Source of the DNA: CALVGQ01 sp964369385
Lineage (GTDB): Bacteria > Bacillota_I > Bacilli_A > Erysipelotrichales > Erysipelotrichaceae
NCBI GenBank assembly: GCA_964369385.1
Contig: CAYJEY010000006.1
Span: forward strand, 1 to 64,000
Direction: 5' to 3'
Length of the DNA: 64,000 bases
Shown here: positions 27,212-35,192 of the stretch, piece by piece
Layout of the letters: each line of letters begins with the position of its first letter
Numbering within the stretch: position 1 is the stretch's first letter
Translations under genes and position numbers: made by a program
Notes under the pieces: model-generated
What the model was told of the DNA's origin: nothing
The model's database searches: none
Seen by the model: only the letters and a program-made list of their open reading frames with translations

Positions 27212-28672
27212 ATGAATATATTAATACTTTTGCCTGCGGTTCTAGCAATGGGATTTGGGCTACATATATTTCATCTAAAATCAGATGAAATAAAAAAAAT
27301 TACAAAAGTTAGTTTAATTTATACAGTAGTAATTTCGATTTCGGTTATCTTAGTAATGACACTATTATATGATCAATCAGTCTACTTATTTTCGTTTAAT
27401 GATGTATTGAGTTTGCATTTTAAAATAGATGAGCTATCACTTGTTTTTTCACTACTCGTAAGCTTTTTATGGCCAGCTGCTGTAATCTATGCAAGTCAAT
27501 ACATGACTCATGAAGAGAAGCATCGCAAATTCTTTGCATTTTACATATTCACATTTGGAGTAGTTTATGCATTTAGTATTGCTGCAAATATGTTGACTTT
27601 GTATTTATTGTATGAGGTCTTATCGTTTATTACCTATCCACTTGTTATTCATGGAGGAAAACCGAAAGACATTTATGCAGGAAAAAACTACATTGCTTAT
27701 TCTGTGACAGGGGCTGCCATTTCTTTTGTAGGGATGATGATTTTCATGTTTTATACGAACACATGGGAGTTTAATACTGGGGCTGTGAGTTATCTAGCAC
27801 ATGATAATATGCTGCTTATTTCTTATGTTTTCATGTTTGTAGGTTTTGCAGTAAAAGCAGGATTGTTTCCATTTCATCGTTGGTTAATAGCAGCAGGGGT
27901 TGCACCAACGCCTGTTACTGCTTTACTTCATGCCGTAGCAGTTGTTAAGGCCGGGGTATTTGCTACTATGCGTGTAACTTACTATTTATTCGAACCAAGT
28001 TATTTGCAAGGAACATTTGCTCAAGTAATTGTGATGAGTCTTGCTATTGTTACAATCATATTTGGATCATCGATGGCCGTAAAAAACAAGTACATGAAAC
28101 GTCGCTTTGCATACTCAACAGTAAGCCAGTTATCATATATATTATTGGCAGTAACAACAATGAGTACATTTGGTTTAGAAGCGGCAATGTTGCATCTTAT
28201 TTTTCATGCCCTTGTGAAGATAGTGATCTTCTATACTGCAGGAAATGCCTATTATGTAAGTCACCATTCTTATGTTAGTGAAATTGAAGGATATGGCTTG
28301 AAGATGAAGACAACATTTATATGTTTCACAATATGCTCATTATCACTCATTGGAATTCCACCATTGGGAGGTTTCTCTTCAAAATTTGCAATTGCTCAAA
28401 GTGCCATTCAAGCAGGGGATTTACTTGGTTTTCTTGGAGTGTGTGCTCTGATGATATCAGCATTACTTACTGCAATTTATTTGCTTCAAATTGTCGTGTT
28501 GGCTTTTGTACCGCATGACGATTTTGAGTATTCAAGAATTAAAGATGTACAAGAAGCACCAAAGGCGATGAGTCTGGTACTTGTATTGATTACAATTGTC
28601 GTTATTGTTTTATCATTGAATGTATCAACTCTTGCAGATTTGCTACATCAATTGTTTTCAGGAGGAATTTAA
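27212..28672 (+). CDS. Antiporter-like large subunit 3 (MrpD/NuoM-like)
   Basis: 486 residues, polytopic. Conserved charges: E135 (LLYEV), K215 (FAVKAGLFPFHRW), K246 (VVKAG). It has the family's SQYMTHEEKHRKFFAFY segment after the third or fourth helix. It starts 15 bases after the preceding stop with GGGGGAAG as ribosome site, and is followed 3 bases later by the fourth paralogue. No terminator or internal promoter is evident between these genes. Confidence 0.88.
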   Translation: MNILILLPAVLAMGFGLHIFHLKSDEIKKITKVSLIYTVVISISVILVMTLLYDQSVYLFSFNDVLSLHFKIDELSLVFSLLVSFLWPAAVIYASQYMTHEEKHRKFFAFYIFTFGVVYAFSIAANMLTLYLLYEVLSFITYPLVIHGGKPKDIYAGKNYIAYSVTGAAISFVGMMIFMFYTNTWEFNTGAVSYLAHDNMLLISYVFMFVGFAVKAGLFPFHRWLIAAGVAPTPVTALLHAVAVVKAGVFATMRVTYYLFEPSYLQGTFAQVIVMSLAIVTIIFGSSMAVKNKYMKRRFAYSTVSQLSYILLAVTTMSTFGLEAAMLHLIFHALVKIVIFYTAGNAYYVSHHSYVSEIEGYGLKMKTTFICFTICSLSLIGIPPLGGFSSKFAIAQSAIQAGDLLGFLGVCALMISALLTAIYLLQIVVLAFVPHDDFEYSRIKDVQEAPKAMSLVLVLITIVVIVLSLNVSTLADLLHQLFSGGI

Positions 28673-28675
28673 TCT

Positions 28676-30607
28676 ATGAACATTAATATGTTATTAGGAT
28701 TACTTGCTTTGTGTACATTGATTTTTGGATTTGTGATTACGCAAATTAAAAATCAAAATGCAGCTTGGCAAACAAGTGTTGTAGGGATTGCTTTTGTGTT
28801 TATAATCAATATTTGGGCATTGCTTAGTTTCAATGGATCAACTTCAGCTATTTCTTTTCCACTGTTTTCAGGTTTTGGTATTAGTTTTAAAATTAATGAG
28901 TTTTCTATTGTTTTTGCAACTATTGCAAGTTTTCTGTGGCTAATTAGCTGCGTTGAAACAAAAGAGTATTTTAAAGACCATGCCCATCATGTTTCACGTT
29001 ATTATGGCTCTTTGCTAGTTACATTTGCTGGGACGCTCGGTGTGTTTTATGCGAGTGACTTGTTCACACTGTTTGTGTTTTTTGAAATCATGTCATTTGC
29101 TAGTTACTTGTGGGTAGTACATAACGGGGATGAAAAATCTTATAAAGCAGGGAAGAGTTATTTAAGTTATGCAGTTTTTGGTGGATTATCATTGTTGTTT
29201 GGTATTTTCATCTTATATTCACTATCAGGAAATTTAGATATTGCTAATTTATCTGATAGCTTTGCTGCTCATCAAAGTGATACTCAATTGCTTGTTGCTG
29301 GTGTGCTTATCTTTGTTGGTTTTGGTTGTAAAGCGGGAGCATTCTTTGTGCATGATTGGCTAGCTTTAGCTCATACTGCTTCTCCTGCTCCAGCAAGTGG
29401 ACTATTGTCAGGACTTCTTACAAAAACAGGCGTGTATGGTATTATTTTACTTATTGTAAAAGTTTTATCTTTTCATGAATATTTCATTTATGGGGTCTTG
29501 TTTATAGCTGTTTTGAATATGTTAATAGGAGCTATATATGCGTTCTTCAGTAATGATTTGAAACGTACTTTAGCCTATTCTTCGGTATCTCAAATTGGTT
29601 TTATTTTATGGGGAGTATGTTTTAGTGTGTTGCTGCATGATCATAATACATATGCAGCTTACGGTACTGTGTTTCATATGATTAATCATAGTTTAATCAA
29701 AATTTTATTATTTAGTTTGAGTGGTGTGATTTACCAAAATACGCACACTTTAAATTTAAATCAGTTAAAGGGGTATGGTCGAGATAAACCTTGGCTAAAA
29801 ATTTGCTTTGCAATTGGAGCACTTTCATTAATGGGTGTACCTTTATTTAGTGGATATATAAGTAAGACACTACTTCATGAAGCTGTTGTTGAACTGATGC
29901 ATTTTGGTGCTAGTGGAATGATATGGCCGATGCTAGAATGGTTGTTTCTTCTTGCAGGAGGATTTACTTTTGCTTACATGCTTAAACTGTTTATCTGTTT
30001 ATTTATTGATAAAAGTGGAAAACATAAATCAAATAAATCATATGTTACTCGTAAAACTCAAATTTTGTTGAGTTGTGTGGCTGCACTACTTGTGGTTTTG
30101 GGGATTACACCTAATATTACGTTTGGAGCAATTGGCGAATTTGTTGCACATTTTATGAATACTCATGCCAATTCAGATATTCATTACTTTATTTGGATTA
30201 ATTTAAAAGGAAGTTTAATATCAATAGCAATTGGATTACTTTTATACTTTGTTGTAGCAAGAAAAACAGTTGTTACCAAATCTAAAGGATATCGTGATTT
30301 CAATACATCTAATTTAACAATTGAAAATTTAGTGTATATTCCACTAGTTAATATGATTAGTTTAATATGTGCACTTGTAATGCGTGTGTTTGACGTTAGT
30401 TTAGATTTAATTATTGTTATCGGGAATCGTTTGTTTTTTAAAGCAGTTAATATTCCAAAAACATTCTTTGATGGAAAAGAAAAATCTCCATATATTAAAG
30501 AATCAAAGTTGCATATTACTTATTCACTTGAGTATAGTTTATTGTTGTTTGGGATTGGATTACTTGTTACATTAGTGTATTTAATAATGGTAAGTACAGG
30601 GGCATAA
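28676..30607 (+). CDS. Antiporter-like large subunit 4 (NuoL/MrpA N-terminal-like), long form
   Basis: 643 residues: an antiporter core like its neighbours (E137 in FVFFEI, K219 in FGCKAGAFFVHDW, K250 in LTKTG) plus a C-terminal extension of about 130 residues with further hydrophobic helices (near 508-525, 555-590 and 615-640). The extension recalls those of NuoL, HyfB and MrpA but has no DUF4040 domain, which is encoded separately at 22717. It is the last gene of the operon and is followed by a terminator. No hydrogenase or quinone-module subunit follows. Confidence 0.86.
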   Translation: MNINMLLGLLALCTLIFGFVITQIKNQNAAWQTSVVGIAFVFIINIWALLSFNGSTSAISFPLFSGFGISFKINEFSIVFATIASFLWLISCVETKEYFKDHAHHVSRYYGSLLVTFAGTLGVFYASDLFTLFVFFEIMSFASYLWVVHNGDEKSYKAGKSYLSYAVFGGLSLLFGIFILYSLSGNLDIANLSDSFAAHQSDTQLLVAGVLIFVGFGCKAGAFFVHDWLALAHTASPAPASGLLSGLLTKTGVYGIILLIVKVLSFHEYFIYGVLFIAVLNMLIGAIYAFFSNDLKRTLAYSSVSQIGFILWGVCFSVLLHDHNTYAAYGTVFHMINHSLIKILLFSLSGVIYQNTHTLNLNQLKGYGRDKPWLKICFAIGALSLMGVPLFSGYISKTLLHEAVVELMHFGASGMIWPMLEWLFLLAGGFTFAYMLKLFICLFIDKSGKHKSNKSYVTRKTQILLSCVAALLVVLGITPNITFGAIGEFVAHFMNTHANSDIHYFIWINLKGSLISIAIGLLLYFVVARKTVVTKSKGYRDFNTSNLTIENLVYIPLVNMISLICALVMRVFDVSLDLIIVIGNRLFFKAVNIPKTFFDGKEKSPYIKESKLHITYSLEYSLLLFGIGLLVTLVYLIMVSTGA

Positions 30608-30630
30608 GATACTATTTTAGTATCTTTTTC
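30606..30630 (+). terminator. Terminator of the Mrp-type operon
   Basis: GATACT (30608-30613) pairs with AGTATC (30619-30624), then TTTTT. Confidence 0.85.
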
Positions 30631-30669
30631 TTTTTTATGCATACAATGAATTGAAAGTGAGGTATGTAT

Positions 30670-31251
30670 ATGAAAGAAATGACGATAGAAAAATGGGTAG
30701 AACTACAAAAAAGTTATGATCGAATTGAACAATTGCAGTGTGTATGCCACTTAAACTATCAACATGAGCAAACAGGTGTAAGGGCAATTGGAGGCATTCA
30801 ATTAAAAGGAGTAGGCTATCATTCAGACGTGCAAGATGAGATCAATGAGTTTATTGATTTAGATATCCTTGCGCCGTTTGATAAGCTTGATTATAACTAT
30901 GAATTCAACGTTGATTTAGTTCGTCATGAATATAATCATAATGGTGAAGTAATTCAGATGAAATTTGATTTTGAAGTCATTGGTTTAATTGAAGAACAAA
31001 TTCAAACACCTGTAGAAAAAAAAGAGTTCGATATTGTTGATTCAAGTGAAGAAAAAGAGGAGTCTGCTACATTAGAAGACTTGTTGGATGATAGTGACAA
31101 CATTAAAGATGTAATAAAGTATTTTGTAGTAAGTGAGAATGATACTTATGAGAGTATTGCAAGAGCAAGACAAATTCAAGAAGCTGAATTACGTAAGAAA
31201 AATGCAAATAAGTTATTACGTAAGGGGGTAGTGCTTTTATTACCAAGTTAA
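30670..31251 (+). CDS. SpoVID-like protein with C-terminal LysM domain
   Basis: 193 residues. The N-terminal part (about 1-110) resembles the SPOCS/DUF3794 beta domain (segments IGGIQLKGVGY and FEVIGLI). An acidic linker follows, then a C-terminal LysM repeat (about 148-193, ending in LLLPS). SpoVID of B. subtilis has this order and directs spore coat encasement, and it also lies just upstream of valS. The protein here is much shorter than Bacillus SpoVID. The start is ATG 30670, 7 bases after GTGAGG; ATG 30664 is too close. Confidence 0.7.
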   Translation: MKEMTIEKWVELQKSYDRIEQLQCVCHLNYQHEQTGVRAIGGIQLKGVGYHSDVQDEINEFIDLDILAPFDKLDYNYEFNVDLVRHEYNHNGEVIQMKFDFEVIGLIEEQIQTPVEKKEFDIVDSSEEKEESATLEDLLDDSDNIKDVIKYFVVSENDTYESIARARQIQEAELRKKNANKLLRKGVVLLLPS

Positions 31252-31253
31252 GC

Positions 31254-31282
31254 TTGACTTTTATTGCGGGCTTTTCTATAAT
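31254..31282 (+). promoter_or_regulatory. Promoter of the valS T-box transcript
   Basis: TTGACT (31254-31259), 17 bases, TATAAT (31277-31282): near-consensus sigma-A. Confidence 0.8.
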
Positions 31283-31284
31283 TG

Positions 31285-31508
31285 ACCTAGATACGAAGAA
31301 TAGAAGGAAGTAATTTATTTGTGACATTTAGAGAGGTTTTGGTTGCTGAAAGAAACCCGTAGAATAAATGAAAAGTAGTCTAGGAGTAAGTTTGCTGAAA
31401 TTGTAGTAAGTAAACTCGCATGCAGCGTTAAAGCATAAGTGCATATATGATGAGTATATGAATAAAGGTGGTACCGCGATTTTCGTCCTTTTTAAGGGCG
31501 TTTTTTTA
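31285..31508 (+). promoter_or_regulatory. T-box riboswitch, valine, upstream of valS
   Basis: The T-box sequence AAGGTGGTACCGCG is at 31465-31478, followed by the terminator CGTCCTT/AAGGGCG (31484-31500) and seven T. Stem I contains AGAGAGG and an AAGAATAG start. The most likely specifier codon is GTA at 31375-31377 (GTC at 31378-31380 overlaps the same loop); either reads valine. Uncharged tRNA-Val would stabilise the antiterminator and switch on valS. Confidence 0.93.
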
Positions 31509-31525
31509 TTATAAGGAGGCAATTT

Positions 31526-34135
31526 ATGCGTAAAGAATTAAGTTCTAAATATGAACATAGTGCAGTAGAACTGCAAGAAAAGTACCAAAATTGGATTAAA
31601 GAGGGTTATTATACTGCAGGAGATGAAGGAAAATATCCTTTTTGTATTGTTATACCTCCACCAAATGTAACAGGAAAGCTGCATTTAGGTCATGCATGGG
31701 ATACAACATTACAAGACTTGATTGCTCGTTATGAACGTATGAAAGGCAAAGATATGTTGTGGTTATCAGGAATGGACCATGCGGGTATTGCAACACAGGC
31801 AAAGGTAGATGAGCGTTTGAAAAAAGAGGGGATTTCTCGCTATGATTTAGGGCGTGAAGGATTTTTAGAGCGTGCATGGCAATGGAAAGAAGAATATGCT
31901 TCTCATATTCGTGAGCAATGGTCTAAAATGGGCCTATCACTTGATTACTCAAGAGAGCGTTTTACGCTTGATGAAGGACTATCAAATGCTGTTAAAAAAG
32001 TGTTCGTTGACTACTACAATGATGGATTGATCTATCAGGGAGAGCGAATTATTAACTGGGATCCAAAAGCTAAAACAGCTCTAAGTAATATTGAAGTAAT
32101 TCATAAAGAGGTTGAAGGTGCTATGTATACTTTTAACTATCAAGTAAAAGATAGTGATGAATCATTCCATGTAGCCACAACACGTCCAGAGACAATGTTT
32201 GGAGATGTTTGTGTTGTCGTTCATCCTAAGGATGAACGCTACCAACATTTGATTGGGAAAAAGGCAATCAATCCTGCAAATCATCAAGAAATTGATATTA
32301 TTGCAGATGATTACATTGACGTAGAATTTGGAACTGGGGCAATGAAATGTACTCCAGCACATGATCCTAACGATTATCAAATTGCAGAGCGTCATAATTT
32401 AACTAGAATTATCTGTATGAATCCAGATGGAACAATGAACGAATTAGCTGGTGATTTTGCTGGTATGGATCGCTTTGATTGTCGTAAAGCACTAACTAAG
32501 CGCATTGAAGACGAAGGAAACTTAATTCAAATTGAAACACATATTCATCAAGTTGGACACTCAGAACGCACTGATGTTATTGTGGAGCCGTATTTGTCAA
32601 AACAATGGTTTGTAAAAATGCAACCGTTGGCTAATGACGTACTTGATGCGCAGGGAAGTGTAGAGGAAAAAATAAATTTCTATCCACAGCGTTTCGAAAA
32701 AACTTTCACACAATGGTTAGAAAACATTGAAGATTGGTGCATATCTCGTCAACTTTGGTGGGGGCACCGAATTCCGGCTTGGTATCACAATGAAACAGGT
32801 GAAATTTATGTTGGTATGGATGAGCCTAGTGACATTGAAAATTGGACACAGGATGATGATGTTCTAGATACTTGGTTTTCAAGTGCGCTATGGCCTTTTG
32901 CAACTCTTGGTTGGCCAAATGAATCAGTAGATTTTGAGCGTTTCTTTCCAAATAATGTTCTTGTGACAGGATATGATATCATCTTCTTCTGGGTTGCTCG
33001 TATGGCATTTTCAGCACGTTATTTTACTAAGAAAAAAGCTTTTAATGATGTGTTAATTCATGGACTAATTCGTGATGCGCAAGGACGTAAGATGAGCAAG
33101 TCACTAGGAAATGGAATTGATCCGATGGACGTCATTGAAAAGTATGGTGTTGATAGCTTGCGGTTCTTCTTAACTACAAATTCTACACCTGGACAAGATT
33201 TGCGTTATAGTGAAGAAAAAATTGAAGCTTCTTGGAATTTCATAAATAAGATTTGGAATGCATCTCGATTTGTAATGATGAATCTAGAAGATGACTTCAA
33301 TGAGACAAAAGTTGACTTGAGTCAAACATCACTTGTAGATCAATGGATATTAACTCGTTTCAATGAAACACTCAATAACATAAATCAAAATATGGAAAAG
33401 TATGAGTTTGCACTAGTTGGAAATGAATTATATAACTTTGTATGGAATGATTTCTGTAGTTGGTATATTGAATTATCTAAAGCAGGATTACAAAGTGAAG
33501 ATGGAGCAGTTAAAAAAGCTACACAATCTACCTTGTTTACTGTACTTAACGGCATTGTTAAGATGATTCATCCATTTATGCCGTTTGTGAGTGAAGAAAT
33601 TTATGAAGCGTTGAATGACGAAGCGTGTTGTGTTGCCAATTGGCCGCAGGCGATTGCAAATGTTGATGCATCTCGTCAAGAAGAAATGCAACAGATTTTA
33701 TCTGTTATTTCGACAATTCGCGAAGTAAAAGCAACGTATAATTTAAAACCAAGCACACCAGTGAACTTTGTATTAGCAGATTTGTCAAATCAAGTAATTG
33801 AAAAAGATGAATATTTAGCTAAAATACTAGAGCGTATGGCAAAAGCTGCTTGGGTTGAAACACTAGAAGGAGAATTATTAGTTCGACCAATTCATAATGG
33901 TTCTATCTCAATTCCTATGGGGGAGATTGTGAATGTCGAGGAAGAAATAAAGAAATTGACTTTAGAAGAAACTCGTCTTGAAAAAGAAATTCTTCGTGCT
34001 AATGGAATGCTTGCGAATACTAATTTTATATCGAAAGCACCACAGGCAAAAGTTGACGAAGAGACAAAAAAGAGAGATAATTATGTTGCACAATTACAAA
34101 TTGTGCAAGAACGTTTAACACAATTAAAAAAATAA
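31526..34135 (+). CDS. valS: Valyl-tRNA synthetase
   Basis: Class Ia synthetase of 869 residues. HLGH (53-56) and KMSKS (522-526) form the ATP site. An inserted editing domain lies between them, an anticodon-binding domain follows, and the C-terminal coiled-coil arm (about 805-869) is typical of ValRS. The start follows AAGGAGG. It is controlled by the T-box directly upstream. In B. subtilis folC follows valS; here an alpha/beta hydrolase follows. Confidence 0.97.
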   Translation: MRKELSSKYEHSAVELQEKYQNWIKEGYYTAGDEGKYPFCIVIPPPNVTGKLHLGHAWDTTLQDLIARYERMKGKDMLWLSGMDHAGIATQAKVDERLKKEGISRYDLGREGFLERAWQWKEEYASHIREQWSKMGLSLDYSRERFTLDEGLSNAVKKVFVDYYNDGLIYQGERIINWDPKAKTALSNIEVIHKEVEGAMYTFNYQVKDSDESFHVATTRPETMFGDVCVVVHPKDERYQHLIGKKAINPANHQEIDIIADDYIDVEFGTGAMKCTPAHDPNDYQIAERHNLTRIICMNPDGTMNELAGDFAGMDRFDCRKALTKRIEDEGNLIQIETHIHQVGHSERTDVIVEPYLSKQWFVKMQPLANDVLDAQGSVEEKINFYPQRFEKTFTQWLENIEDWCISRQLWWGHRIPAWYHNETGEIYVGMDEPSDIENWTQDDDVLDTWFSSALWPFATLGWPNESVDFERFFPNNVLVTGYDIIFFWVARMAFSARYFTKKKAFNDVLIHGLIRDAQGRKMSKSLGNGIDPMDVIEKYGVDSLRFFLTTNSTPGQDLRYSEEKIEASWNFINKIWNASRFVMMNLEDDFNETKVDLSQTSLVDQWILTRFNETLNNINQNMEKYEFALVGNELYNFVWNDFCSWYIELSKAGLQSEDGAVKKATQSTLFTVLNGIVKMIHPFMPFVSEEIYEALNDEACCVANWPQAIANVDASRQEEMQQILSVISTIREVKATYNLKPSTPVNFVLADLSNQVIEKDEYLAKILERMAKAAWVETLEGELLVRPIHNGSISIPMGEIVNVEEEIKKLTLEETRLEKEILRANGMLANTNFISKAPQAKVDEETKKRDNYVAQLQIVQERLTQLKK

Positions 34136-34153
34136 TACCTGGAGGGTAAATGT

Positions 34154-35092
34154 ATGAAAAAGTCTAACAAAGCATTAAGCTATTTGATTGCGACCGGAGT
34201 AGTAACATTGAGTGGATTAGGAATGAAAAGTTTTATGGAGTACTTTTATGACTATGCGATTCGTCGTAAAAGTACCCCGTATTTTCGTATCGAACAAGAT
34301 GAAAAATCACCAATTATGCAAGAAGCATTATCGTGGTTTGTCTCATGTGAAAGTGAGGATTTACATCTGCAGGCTTTTGACGATGTCGATTTAAGTGCTA
34401 AAATTGTAAGAAACAAGCAGTCCAATCGTTGGGTGCTTATTGCCCATGGATATGGTGCAAACTACAAAGAAGAACTTGATGTAGCACATCGTTTTTTTGA
34501 CCAAGGATATAATATATTTTTACTAAATTTAAGAGGTCATGGACAAAGTGGGGGAGAGATAGTTGGTTTTGGCTGGATTGATCGGCTCGATATACTTACA
34601 TGTTTACATTATTTAACGGCGGTAGATCAAGATATTAAAATCGTTCTTTATGGACTCTCTATGGGCGCAACGACAATGATGAATGTAACAGGGGAACAAC
34701 TTCCATCACAAGTTGTCGCATGTGTTGCTGATTGTGGGTATTCATCTATGGAGGGTATTATTAAGGAGATGCTAGCTCAGAAGTTTAAATTGCTTCCGAA
34801 AGCTATGCACAATAGTTTTTTACTTGGAATGAATCAGCTTATCAAAAAGCGTTGTCATTATTCTATTTTTGATAATAATTGTATGAAACAATTAAGTAAA
34901 AGTAAAACACCTACCTTATTTATTCACGGTGAACAAGATGATGTTGTACCGTTTTCTATGGTATTTGATAACTATTATGCTTGCCAAGCAATGAAGGAGT
35001 TATATACTGTTAATGATGCAAAGCATGGGTTAAGTAATCTTAATCCTAGGTATTATACGAGAGTTTTCCAATTTATTAACCGATTATTTTAG
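34154..35092 (+). CDS. Membrane-anchored alpha/beta hydrolase
   Basis: 312 residues with an N-terminal hydrophobic segment (about 8-25) that may anchor it, then an alpha/beta hydrolase domain. The nucleophile elbow GLSMG (167-171) has S169. The acid is D262 or D263 in GEQDDVVPF, and the base is H291 in AKHG. An HGYGAN segment near residue 96 may form the oxyanion hole. It resembles the YqkD-type serine hydrolases of Firmicutes; the substrate is unknown. It starts 18 bases after valS and is probably cotranscribed. Confidence 0.84.
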   Translation: MKKSNKALSYLIATGVVTLSGLGMKSFMEYFYDYAIRRKSTPYFRIEQDEKSPIMQEALSWFVSCESEDLHLQAFDDVDLSAKIVRNKQSNRWVLIAHGYGANYKEELDVAHRFFDQGYNIFLLNLRGHGQSGGEIVGFGWIDRLDILTCLHYLTAVDQDIKIVLYGLSMGATTMMNVTGEQLPSQVVACVADCGYSSMEGIIKEMLAQKFKLLPKAMHNSFLLGMNQLIKKRCHYSIFDNNCMKQLSKSKTPTLFIHGEQDDVVPFSMVFDNYYACQAMKELYTVNDAKHGLSNLNPRYYTRVFQFINRLF

Positions 35093-35101
35093 TAAAAATA
35101 A

Positions 35102-35115
35102 TGTAAGCGATTACA
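35102..35115 (+). promoter_or_regulatory. Catabolite-responsive element (cre) upstream of ppdK
   Basis: TGTAAGCGATTACA matches the CcpA consensus TGWAARCGYTWNCW at 13 of 14 positions. It ends 8 bases before the -35 element, a placement from which CcpA can activate. Confidence 0.7.
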
Positions 35116-35123
35116 AAAAAGTG

Positions 35124-35152
35124 TTGTCATTTTAAGTTTAGATTTGTATAAT
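35124..35152 (+). promoter_or_regulatory. Promoter of ppdK
   Basis: TTGTCA (35124-35129), 17 bases, TATAAT (35147-35152). Confidence 0.78.
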
Positions 35153-35192
35153 TAAGATATGTAATTCATAGCGAAGAATGGAGGAAACTTTT

